Source: Cyanoderma ruficeps (lineage: Eukaryota > Chordata > Aves > Passeriformes > Timaliidae). Taken from it: a stretch of DNA of 64,000 nucleotides. Each line of letters begins with the position of its first letter. Within the stretch, counting starts at the first letter, position 1. Made by a program: the position numbers and the translations under genes. Location of the stretch: NCBI GenBank assembly GCA_008694505.1, contig VZDJ01000223.1, positions 3,933,350 through 3,997,349 on the forward strand. Direction: 5' to 3'. The notes below the pieces were generated by a model. It worked only from the letters and a program-made list of their open reading frames with translations, was not told the DNA's origin and ran no database searches. Shown piece by piece: positions 12,141 to 48,640 of this stretch.

Positions 12141-12908
12141 GGAAACCCAGTGGAAACAAACTGGAAAGAGGGGAAAAAAAATCTGCTTAAGAACATTTTT
12201 GAAAGCGTCATAGCTGAAGTCTTTTGAAAACCTGGCATCATAAGAGATGTTTAAAGCTGTACTGTTCATTATTTACAGCTGGAGAGGTATTTTTGGGATT
12301 GCAGTGTATCCATGAAATAAGTGGTGAGGTATGAACAGGTTTGAATTACACAGGAGCCTTTTAGGAGCGATGCTGTAATCCATGGCTTCCGTTAGCAGGC
12401 TCTGCCTTGACATTTGGGCTTTGGCTTCAACCTGAACATGTTTCACTTCCGAATGCTGGTCGTGCTTGGCCTCTCACATTTCCAGCTTCCACCCACCTCT
12501 CTCTTGGCCATTGTCCACCCCCATGACCCCACACAGACCATGCAGCTCCTGACAGGAGCCTCCAGTCCTACAAAACCCTCAGTTGAACAGCAGGAAGTTC
12601 AGGTGGAATCTTCCCTGGCTTGGAGCGCTCACAGGGCTTGAGTTGTTGAAGCTTTTTCAGCTCAACCAAATGCTTTTTCTTTTCTGCCTGTGGCTGTAGA
12701 ACCCCCAGAGTTTTGATTTCTGTTTTCTTTCCAGGTGCTAAATAAGTTCACAGCATTTTCTTTAGCTTAGTTACTGCTCTGGTAGGTAAAGGTGTTTTTT
12801 TGCTGCGGTATCAATAAGATAATGCAGCATATCTTTGTTTTAGGTAGCAGCATCTTTGTTTCCAGTAATTATTTATTATTTAACCTTCTCTTTCTCTTCC
12901 CTTCAGCC

Positions 12909-23397
<10,489 letters not shown>

Positions 23398-23552
23398 AAC
23401 TTTCCTCCCTTGTCCAAGCCATGCTTCACGAAATGCAGACTGCTTCCTTCCCCCTCGTGCAGAGCCACATCGCCGCTGGCGTTCGCAGCTTCCTGTCCGG
23501 TTAAAAAAGAGAAAAAAAAAAAAAAAAGAAAAAAAGAAAAAAGGAAAAAAAA

Positions 23553-23558
23553 AATAAA
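23553..23558 (+). terminator. PRKAR1A: PRKAR1A proximal poly(A) signal AATAAA
   Basis: Canonical hexamer 156 nt after the stop, at the end of the purine tract. The A-rich genomic sequence just before it can also prime oligo-dT, so cDNA ends here need care. Confidence 0.6.
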
Positions 23559-25753
23559 CTGCTTATCATGGCACTGTCATTAATTTAGAGCATATTATTT
23601 CTGTGCTCTCTGTCCCATTAAATTAATAGAAAAAGTTCTTTGGAGATGTTTGCTTCTCTCCGTGCACTGGTGTCCAACTCCGGCCAGCGCAACCTTGCTT
23701 TAGCGAGGGAGAGACCTCCTGGCACCACGCCATTGCCATAGAGTGAGGAGGTGGCAGTAAAAGGGAGAGGAAAAAAGAAATTCTTTTAAAGGTGTTCCTC
23801 AAATTATTGGACAGATTTTAAGGCTCTAGTCATCACCTGCTGTATTTCTTTTCACATGAGAGCTACCCTTGTAATTGAGCTTCTCGGGGCTTGGGGTTTT
23901 CTGGGTTTCGTTTTCATTTTCTGGGTACTGTAATCCTAGGTTCAATCGTGAGGCATCAGCTGCTAAGAAAGCCACAGTTGGAATTTACCAGTATAATTGT
24001 TCCTGTGTCTGCTGGTTTAAGATTGCTTAGTTCTGTTCTTGTCAAGTGTAAATCAAAAGCTTTCCAGGTTAATAGTTCTGGTGAACTACTGCAGTTGTTG
24101 ATCCATTTGCTGACTTGCCGCAACTGATCTTTTTTCACTCGTTCTTTCTCCAGCCATAGATTTGCCATTTAAAACTCTTCCTGTTCCAAGTGGCAAGAAC
24201 CAAATGCTACATGAAATGCCTGACTTTGCTCTCTAGTATATAGGTTGGTGTAAGAATGGTGCAGCTGTCCAGCTGTTAGTGCTGTTTGAGTGCTTAGATT
24301 GGTGTAAAAGTCGAAAGCAAACATTTGATTTTCCCTGTGAATTGTTTTGTTAATCCTCAGTTGACTTTTAAAAAAATCACCAATGGTTCAAGTGACCCTT
24401 TGTTGCCAGGAAAAACAAATGCTGAGTGTTTTGGCCAGGATCAGTTGCAGGTACAAGATTGCTGGTCTGTAAAGCTCCATTATTCTTGACAGAGAATGTG
24501 AGGCAGAAAAAGGGAATGTTTGAACTTTCCTGCAACACTCAGTTGTTTTTAAGTTCTTAGAGCTGTCAGTTCATCATTTTAAAGATGGTTCACTACGAAT
24601 CTAGTTCAAAGCCAAAAGGTGCATTCTCTTTTCTTGCTTATGGAATTTCCACCACACTCATTTCATCCTTTTTTATTTTTCCAAGTTCAATCTGTTGCGG
24701 AGTCTTAAACGTATTTCAGTATTCCCCAGCTTTGTGTTCCATTACTCTGTGCTCACCAAGACTTCCCAAAAGTTTTTACTGAATTCCACGGTTCAATAAC
24801 GGTAGGCAATTTTTAAGGTTTCCTTTAAACTGTAATTTATATCAAGTAGCATAGGTTTGTATTTGGGAGTGACAGCAAGCAGTTTGGCATTTGTTGTGCA
24901 ACTACTTTAACGACGGAGCCCTCGTTTTATTTCCTTTCTGAGGTGGAGTGGATGCAAATCCAGCGTTTTCCCAGGCATGGAGAGAATCAGGAAGAGTCTG
25001 CTAATGGATGCAGAGTAATACTGAAGGTATCAAGCCTTTACAAAAAAGTTTCAGGGTATTTCTGAAACTGAAATCCCAAGAAGGGGATTGAAATGTTTGT
25101 GGTTTGAATTCTCTATTCTAGAGACGTTGAATAGAGGGTTTCTGCCAGAGTCCTTAAGGAATGAGCAAATGCTACCTTATTTTGGTTATTATTTTTCTTC
25201 CTTTTGGTTCTTTTTTTTTGGTAAAACTTTTTTCTTAAGTTTTGACTCTGCAGGTTTTTTTTTTTCTTCATATGTGTTCTTTGTGTTATATTAAAGCACC
25301 AAAAACTGCGTAAACCAGTTAGAGCTCCACAAAAAAGAAAAAAAAAGTGCACATTTTTTTAATATAAGGCTTTCTAATCAAGTTTCACTACTGCATCTTT
25401 TTAGCTTGCTGTTTACTCCCTTTTGTAGTTTTACCTACAAGATTTTAAGATAAACCAGCTAAGTCTGAGTTAAATATTAAACACAGTTATAGCTTTACCT
25501 TTGTGTGCAATTTCAATATGTTTGAAACCACAATTGGCATAGTTTTGCCTTAGCTAACATTCAGGGCTTTAGAAGTAATTTTTTGCTAGTCTATCTTCAG
25601 CAAATTGATGAAGTCTATTGCCCTAGGAAGCTATAGTCAACCAGAGGACCATTTTTGTATTGTTACCTGACTCTATAAGTCTGATTTACTGTATGTGCTA
25701 ATATATTATATTATATTCCTTTTGTTATAGATTGTCCTAATGGCAGGTAAAGC

Positions 25754-25759
25754 AATAAA
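25754..25759 (+). terminator. PRKAR1A: PRKAR1A distal poly(A) signal AATAAA
   Basis: Canonical hexamer in 'agcaataaaatgattt', followed by T-rich sequence (cctcttttattttattcc). The likely main end of the long transcript. Confidence 0.7.
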
Positions 25760-25779
25760 ATGATTTAAATTCTTAAATG

Positions 25780-28190
25780 CAATCAGCCTCTTTTATTTTA
25801 TTCCCTGCCCTCCCCTACAGCTTGTTTTCCTTTGGCTTTAGAAGGATGTGTTATGAATGAGGCAGCAGAAAATAAGCAGCTTAATGGATTATCTTGGTGT
25901 GAACTCCAGAGGGGTGAGTTCAGGTCCTGCCTTCCCCCTGGAGCCTGGGGACAGCTTGGTCTCCACGTGCCAGCCTGGGAATTCCTCTGCAGTTGTACCC
26001 GTGTCCTCTTTGGCTCCTGGTCCCTGGTGCTGCTTTCATCTCTCCCAAGGTGTTAATTCCCAGCCCAGCCACGATTTTTGGAGCTCAGGAATTTTTCTGA
26101 GTTGTCTGCTGCCATCTCTGCACCCTCTTAATGAGCATGTGATGGATAATCACGGATCAGTTGTGGTAGGAAATGGAAGAGGGGGATTTCCAACTGTGAT
26201 GATGTAGGAAGGAAATTTCAAGAGTCACCTGGAGCAGCTCAGACTTGGATGTGTTTTACACCCAGCTCCGAGAAAGCTGAATCACCCACTTCAAAGAGCC
26301 ACTAAAAATGTATCTGTCATGTAAAGGAGAATAAAAGTAAGAAGACTCCTGTTAGTGTATCAGCCATTTAAATATCCACAGCTTAGTTTCCTTCACCCTG
26401 CCCTTCCTTTCCCAGTCCCCTCCATTGAAAATAACCATGCTGAAACCAGAACATTTATTGCCTAAAGTGAAACTTTAAACCCTCCACTTCCAGCCGTATA
26501 ACTGTAAATACACACTTTATCACTACAACTTTAATTAAAGCTTATCTTCTGTTGCCATGTGCTTCCTGTTGGAGCAGCAAACAGTCATCATCCCATGACA
26601 AACGATGGAATTCATTCTGGGTTTGTCCTGAGCACAAAAAGTCACCGGTAGAGGGAGATAAAACTTTGGGAATTCATTGTGCTGGACAGAAATAACCAAC
26701 AGAGCAAACATGCTGAGAGGGAGTCAAATCCTCTTATTTTAAACTGTTCTCTGTCCACAAGAGTAAAAAGGTCTTTAAGTCCCAAGAGTAAAAAGGTCAA
26801 GGTCCTGCTTGAAACTGTTGAAAAGCTGGAAATGCAAGGACTTGTCTGAACCACAGTTTGGGAGAGACTCGAGGAGCCTGGAGTGGGGCTTGTGTGGAGT
26901 TATGGTGGGCTTATGTGGGGTTTTTGTGGCCTCAGAATACTGGAGGAATTTAATTTCTTCATTAAGAAACACTCCAAACTTCCTCAAACACACCAATGGG
27001 CACTTGTAGGACACACTCAGATTCGAGCTGCACCTCTCCCGTGGTTTTGCAGTTCGGAGCCAGGTGCGTTGTCAGATTATTGTGGAGTTAAATGAAGCAC
27101 CAGCACAATCCCCTGTGGGAAACAGAATGAGCTTTGTTCCTTCCTTGCATCATCCAGGCACTTACTGATGGCACTGAGCTCCCTTTAGGTCAGGCAAAAT
27201 TCCAGCCTGAAAATGAGCCTGTGATGGTGCAGCCTGCTGGGCTCCTGTTAAAATGCTGCCTGGTGGCTTTTGTACAGGGATTTGGGGATCCTCTGGCAGG
27301 TCTGCAGTGCTGCAGGTGGGTTTTGTTTAACTTAAAGATTAGTTCAGAACGAGTTTCTGGTAGATTGGTTATGGTGTGGGATTTTTGGTTGGCTTTTTTC
27401 CCCCCCTTAAGGATGATAAATTATCAACAGAGTTCTCAACTACTTTCCCCAGGCTGCCAAAAGGCTCAGTGTAATAATTCCTAATAGTTAAAGGAAAAAG
27501 CTATTAAAGAGAGCTTCACTAATCCTGTTATTCTTAAACCTTGTTGGGAGGTGAAGGGTGAACTGGGAACTGAAATACTCGTGGTAACTCCCTCCCCACT
27601 CTTTTTTGGTCCCCAGTTTCTGTTGCATCTCCTCAAAATGCACAGACATGGAGAGGGGAGAGAGACTGGGATACCATTTCTTTTTTCCAGCTAATTATGA
27701 CAGCCTAAATGATTTTAAAAGACATGAGGAGAGAATTATTTTAAAAGATATGAGGAGATGACCTGAGATAGATTCCCCCCACTCTGGTAAAATGTTTTCC
27801 TCAGAAATGGGTGAGTTCTTGAATTGCAAATACAGTCCTGTGTCTCAGAGTGGTTTGATTTTCAGGGTGGGGTTTTTTTTTTAGTTTGGGGTTTTTTTTC
27901 CTTGGGGTCTAAGGCAACACAGACCTGCCTGTGTTCTGTGTCCAAAGTGGGTCTTGGGGCAGGTAAGAGAAGTGGTTTTACTGCCCTGGGAGGCTTTGTG
28001 TGACGTGCCCAGGTCGGTGTGGGCTGGGCTGACTCTGCTGCAGCACTGACAGTGAGCACATGTAGCTGCCCTCTGGTCTGACCCCGCTGGGCCAATTCTG
28101 GTGCCAGGGGCAGCTGCTGCTGCAGTGGGACTGCTCTTTCCTCAAATACACGCTCCTGATCACGGGACAGAGACTCGGTAAGAGGAAAAT
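25780..28190. other. Convergent spacer between PRKAR1A and FAM20A
   Basis: About 2.4 kb between the two 3' ends. I find no exon, RNA gene or recognisable transposon. AT-rich unique sequence at 26330-26560 (poly-pyrimidine and Oct-like words) is unremarkable by eye. Confidence 0.5.
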
Positions 28191-28553
28191 GCTCTTGGCA
28201 TCTCTTTATTCACCCTTCATCCTCGCATCGAGTTCGTGTCCTTCTCCAGCAAGACCAAGCCCCTGTGGAGGTTGAGCAAACCAAGGTCAGGTGTTCCCTC
28301 ACCCAACTCCAGCTCTGGAGGTCACGGATTTTCCACCCCAGAGCCGTGTTTGGGGTGCTCAGATCCGCTGCAGTCACAGCAGCGCGCTGGCCCAGCACAG
28401 GAGCTCTGGTTAAACACCAGCAGAGGAGCCCAGTGCGATCCTTCACCTTCTGACCTTTCCCCTCTGAGTCTCTGCAGGTGTTTGCAGGTGGAGACGAGCA
28501 GTTGCTGCAGCTGCCTCTTGCCTTGCAGGGTTTTCCCTGGCTCTGAGCTCTGT
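28190..28553 (-). other. FAM20A: FAM20A 3' UTR
   Basis: From the TAA (28554-28556) down to about 15-20 nt past the AATAAA at 28210-28205. About 360 nt and GC-rich. A 203-codon frame on the other strand (28236-28847) is antisense to this exon and not a gene. Confidence 0.65.
28205..28210 (-). terminator. FAM20A: FAM20A poly(A) signal
   Basis: TTTATT on the plus strand, so AATAAA on the FAM20A strand (GAATAAAGAGA), about 345 nt after the stop codon. Confidence 0.6.
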
Positions 28554-44024
<15,471 letters not shown>

Positions 44025-44600
44025 GGCCGGTGCGGGTTGGGACGGGGACGGGGACAGGGACGGGNACGGGGACGGGGACAGCGCCGGGCGCGCCGCCGCC
44101 GGCTCCCGGGGCAGGGCGCACGGGGGAGCTCGAGCGGCGGAGCCGGGGGGTGCGGGCACCTCGGGGCGGGGACCGAGCGGGGCGCTCGGGGCCCGGGGCG
44201 GGGGAGCGGGGGTGGGGGCACGGCAGCCCGGGAGCCTCCCCCGGACACTGTCGCGCTGCCGGTGCCGGCGGGGAATGAGCCGAGCGGCCCCGGGCTCTGC
44301 CGCCCGCCCCCCGAGCACCGCCCGCTCGCCCGGCGCAGCCCCCGCGCAGGTGGCGGGTCCCCCCGCCCGCCCTCGTCGCCGACTCCTTCGGGGGCTTCGT
44401 CTCCTCTCCCGAAAAAGTGGGCCCGGGGAGAGCTTTGGCAGGAGCTGGAGGGTGCTGGTGTTGCCGCTGCGGGGATGGGGGGCCGGGGGGCTGTGTGGGA
44501 ACGGGGCTCGGACCCCTCGGGGTGTCTGCGGGCAGGGCCCGGCTGGGCTCTGTCCCCCCACAGCCGGGCTTGCAGCCCCTCCGCGGTGCTGGCAGGTGGT
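44025..44600 (-). promoter_or_regulatory. FAM20A: FAM20A CpG-island promoter and 5' UTR
   Basis: The sequence upstream of the FAM20A ATG is extremely CpG-rich, with no TATA box. The start site cannot be placed by eye. Long open frames on both strands here are composition effects. One base (44065) is undetermined. Confidence 0.65.
44036..44085. repeat. (GGGGAC)n repeat in the FAM20A leader
   Basis: Eight or so GGGGAC/GGGAC units on the plus strand, directly upstream of the ATG. It is C-rich on the transcript and could form a G-quadruplex on the template strand. Interrupted by N at 44065. Confidence 0.85.
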
Positions 44601-45817
44601 TCAGACGCCGCTTTTATTTCCTTAATTCCTAAAAAATTTATATAGTTGAGGGAACTCCTCCCTGCAGTTTGCTGGGAGCGGCTGGGCCGTGGGGATGTGC
44701 TCGGGCCGGGACCCTTCGCGCTCAGCCTGGGACAGGTTGGAGAGCACCGGGCCAAGGGAGGGGAGCGGAGGAGAAACTGCCTGAGCACTGGGAGAGCGTG
44801 ACCAGACTGGCCTGGCTCCGGCGCTGGGCTGAAGGGAGAACAGAAAATAAACTGCAGAAAGAGGGAAAAGTGGGATATGTTTTCAGCTGGCTGGAGCAGG
44901 GCTGGGTTGTGGAGCAGGGAGGATCTGGGAGGGGCGCTGGGACTGGGGGTTGGACTGAGCAAAACGGCATCGCAGGGGCTGCTGGCCCAGGGTCTGTGTT
45001 GGAGTCTGAGATGCTCCTTTGATCCAGAAGGGGAGAGAAAACCATCCCCTGGGCTGGGCTGTGGCTGCAGGGACCCGAAGCACACCTGTCCCCTTGGTCT
45101 TCTGATCTTTGGAGGACGGACGTTACTCTCCTTTAGAAATGCAATTTCAAAATTGCTCAGTCTTTTGATATTTGAAGAGTTTGGGTTTCAGGTTCGGGGG
45201 TTTTTGCTCTGCATTTCTTTTTCTGAAATACCAAATTCTCTGTGATTTCCACAAAGGATTTATAAGCACAAGCTGCAGCCGGTGCTGCTGTGGCCAGCAA
45301 GGATCAGTGGGAGGAAAGGATGTGCTCCCCACACTGCTTGGCTTTTGGGGACACCAGCTGTGCCCCTCTTCTGTGCCCTTTTGGGAACAGATTTGGCAAA
45401 ATGATTGCACTGGGTTCCCTTCAGGCTCTAGACCAGATGTGAGGTATCAAGAGGGGTATTTTTAGGGTGCTGCCTGTACTGGAAAGGCTTGGGGGGTATG
45501 GGGTGGGCTCGGAGGTGCTGGGTTGGGGTCTGCAGGGTGGGAAACCACAGAGCTGATCCTTCTTTGGAGGAGAGAAGAAGCTTTCAGGACACGAAACTGG
45601 ATGTAAACAGGGGGAATGGGTGCCAGCTCGCTGGTCAGGTGGCTTAGGGGAGAGCAAAGGGGGCTGTGCTGCAGCTGCACACTCTGCCTGGGGGCACCCT
45701 GGTCCTCAGCCCCTCCAAGGCCGGGTGACCTGCCAGCTCCCCCAGACAGTGACATCATAAACCCAAAAAGAAGCAACAAGCTGGGACTAACAATGGAATT
45801 CTCCTTTTTTTTTGTTT

Positions 45818-45932
45818 TTAACTTATTTTTAAAAAGATTGTCCAGCTGAAATTAAACCCCAGAATCCAGCAGACCCGGATGAATCCCCAGGAGCAAACCC
45901 TGCTCCTGCCAGCCTGTTGAAGGGCACTCACA
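45818..45932 (+). repeat. Dispersed repeat B, copy 2
   Basis: Partner of 41728-41845, same orientation, about 4 kb away and upstream of FAM20A. Roughly 85-90% identical by eye. Family unknown to me. Confidence 0.8.
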
Positions 45933-46315
45933 GACTCATTTCAAACTCAAAGAGAAACTTTTCACAAACTCTCCATCAAAATCTGGCTGATGCTTGCTTG
46001 GCTCCTAATCCCTCCTGAGCTGTTTCCCCGTTGCTAATCTCTCCCAGGAACCATTAATAAATCTTCCCTGGTTTGCAACGCTAACTCTGGACAAAGGCAC
46101 CAAGAACCAGCAGTGCCTGGGCCCGTGTCCCTGTTGTTTGCATGCTCTGCAGGAAGATTGTTTGGCTTTTAATGAGGCTAATTAAAAAGAAACAAAAAAA
46201 ATCATAAATCAATCCCATTAATCTGTAATAAATTGAAGTGCTACGATCCTTCCCAAAGCAGTTAGGACTGCCAGCTCCCAACAGGGCTGCAATGCAAAAT
46301 CACTGTTATTATTAT

Positions 46316-46921
46316 NNNNNNNNNNNNNNNNNNNNNNNNNNNNNNNNNNNNNNNNNNNNNNNNNNNNNNNNNNNNNNNNNNNNNNNNNNNNNNNNNNNNN
46401 NNNNNNNNNNNNNNNNNNNNNNNNNNNNNNNNNNNNNNNNNNNNNNNNNNNNNNNNNNNNNNNNNNNNNNNNNNNNNNNNNNNNNNNNNNNNNNNNNNNN
46501 NNNNNNNNNNNNNNNNNNNNNNNNNNNNNNNNNNNNNNNNNNNNNNNNNNNNNNNNNNNNNNNNNNNNNNNNNNNNNNNNNNNNNNNNNNNNNNNNNNNN
46601 NNNNNNNNNNNNNNNNNNNNNNNNNNNNNNNNNNNNNNNNNNNNNNNNNNNNNNNNNNNNNNNNNNNNNNNNNNNNNNNNNNNNNNNNNNNNNNNNNNNN
46701 NNNNNNNNNNNNNNNNNNNNNNNNNNNNNNNNNNNNNNNNNNNNNNNNNNNNNNNNNNNNNNNNNNNNNNNNNNNNNNNNNNNNNNNNNNNNNNNNNNNN
46801 NNNNNNNNNNNNNNNNNNNNNNNNNNNNNNNNNNNNNNNNNNNNNNNNNNNNNNNNNNNNNNNNNNNNNNNNNNNNNNNNNNNNNNNNNNNNNNNNNNNN
46901 NNNNNNNNNNNNNNNNNNNNN
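46316..46921. other. Assembly gap (606 N)
   Basis: Run of undetermined bases between TTATTATTAT on the left and a TGATGG-rich microsatellite on the right. Its true length is unknown. Confidence 0.99.
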
Positions 46922-47075
46922 TGATGGTGATGGTGATGATGGTGATGGTGATGATGTGCTGGGGGTGGTGATGGTGCTGATGGTGCTGGTGGTGATGATG
47001 GTGCTGATGATGGTGGTGACAGTGGTGATGGTGGTGGTAATGTTGGTGGTTCTGGTTCTGATGATGTGGATGTTT
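46922..47075. repeat. (TGATGG)n / (TGGTGA)n trinucleotide-type microsatellite
   Basis: About 150 bp of TGATGG, TGATGA and TGGTGC units beginning right at the gap edge, so the gap probably contains more of it. Confidence 0.9.
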
Positions 47076-48389
47076 TGGTTCTCATTGTGGTCCCCAAAGA
47101 GCATCTCCCACCCTGGGCACAGCCTCATGCCAGGGTTTGTTTCCCAGGAAGGTGGCCCCTCTCACAGGGGGGGTTCCCCTCTGCCTGACCCCCCCAGGGC
47201 TGGGGCTTTCCCACCCCGGGACGGTGTGAAATCCCTTCCCAGTCTCTGCTGGTTTGGTGGGAGAGGCTCTCTCTGTTGCTCTGGGCTGTCTCACACCGTC
47301 CCAGCTTGTAATTAAAAATGAAATATTTGGGCCAAGTACATAAATGAAAACACATTTTTGGTAGCTGACAATACCGAGGAGAGCCCTGGAGACCCTGACA
47401 GGACCATCAGTGCCTCTCCACTCCCGTTGGAAAGGAGTCTTGAGAGCAGAAGTGTGTTCACTCCCGAGGGTGTTTTGGTACAATTTTGGCAATTACAGGG
47501 TATGAAAGGAAATGTTTAGAAACACTCAAAGCAGGAATGAGTCAGGAACCTCCTCCACCACAGGACAGGGAAGGCAGAAGGGAAGAGGTGCCCCAGACAT
47601 GACACCTCCGACACTTCCCCACCCCTGGCAGCAGCTCCCACCAGTGGTTTCATTTCCCTCCTCCCATCTACCTCTCCTGGCTGCTGTTCCAGGCTCATCC
47701 CTTGGCCTCAGCGAGCTCCCAGCTGCTCAGGGCTCGGGAATCTGGGCGGATCCTCTCCCTCTTGGCAATGAACTTGCACAGCTCAGCACAAACAAGAGGA
47801 AAGCACCTTCATGGTCCAAGCGAGCGGCTCTGGTGTGCTGGGGCTTCCAGCACAGCTTTGCTTCCCCCCTCCCTCTGAGCATCCCAAAATCCTGGGGAGC
47901 TGTGGCAGCTTTCCATGGTCAATCCCAACACCAAACCATCCTCTTCCAGGAGGGTGGGGCGAGTCACTGCGCGGTGTGTGGGGGCTGAGAAGGCTCCTCC
48001 ACTCTCCCAGTGCTCCGGTCCAAAATCCAACGGCTGGACCCCAGCCCTGGGAGCCTGGAGCAGCTCTGTGCAGGCAGAGCAGATGGAGAAGGGTGACCTG
48101 CACGTCCCTGAAGATCTGGGGTGACACAGAGCCCAGCTGACATGGGGCTGTTTGTCTTGGACACTCTGGGGTTGACCGGAAAACGGCGCTGACCTCTTGA
48201 GCAACGCCCGGGGGGGGGTTTTGGCCGGCCGGGCGGGGGCTCAGCCCGTGCTGAGTTTACAGGATCTGATTTCCAAGATAGCAAAAAACCAAAACAATCC
48301 CTGTCCAATGGACTGGCTGGCTGGAGCCACCCCTGCCACGGGGACGGGAACAGCCCCCTGGTGTCATTAAAGGTTAAATCACAGCAAAT

Positions 48390-48640
48390 GACATTCCTGG
48401 GCTGTGCGCACGCGTTATTTAATGAGTATTTAGTTTGTGGAATTACTTTTATTGGCAGTTAACTGTGTAGTGCTCTCCGTGGGCCAGCTGGTGCACCATT
48501 CTAAAGGAATATTCCTCAACCCTTGCTGAGTGAAATTGTTTTTGTAGACAAGTGGAGGCTTTGGGGCCATTAAGAAGATAAAACGCAGATTGCTTGCTGA
48601 GGGTTTTTATTTTATTTTGATGGCTTTCGAAGAGAGGAAC
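48390..48640. promoter_or_regulatory. Candidate conserved non-coding element
   Basis: Unique, low-CpG, AT-moderate sequence with homeodomain-like words (TTATTTAATGAG, TTACTTTTATTGG) and the palindrome AGGAATATTCCT at 48506-48517. It stands out from the repeat-rich, GC-rich neighbours. Conservation cannot be judged without an alignment. Confidence 0.25.

Larger units (their letters stand above)
23398..25775 (+). other. PRKAR1A: PRKAR1A 3' UTR
   Basis: No other gene signal follows the stop, and the sequence is U-rich and low in CpG up to a strong AATAAA at 25754. A 52-nt purine-only tract (23503-23554) sits about 105 nt after the stop. Mammalian PRKAR1A makes short and long mRNAs by alternative polyadenylation, and the two signals here would give roughly 1.4 kb and 3.6 kb messages. 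Confidence 0.75.
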
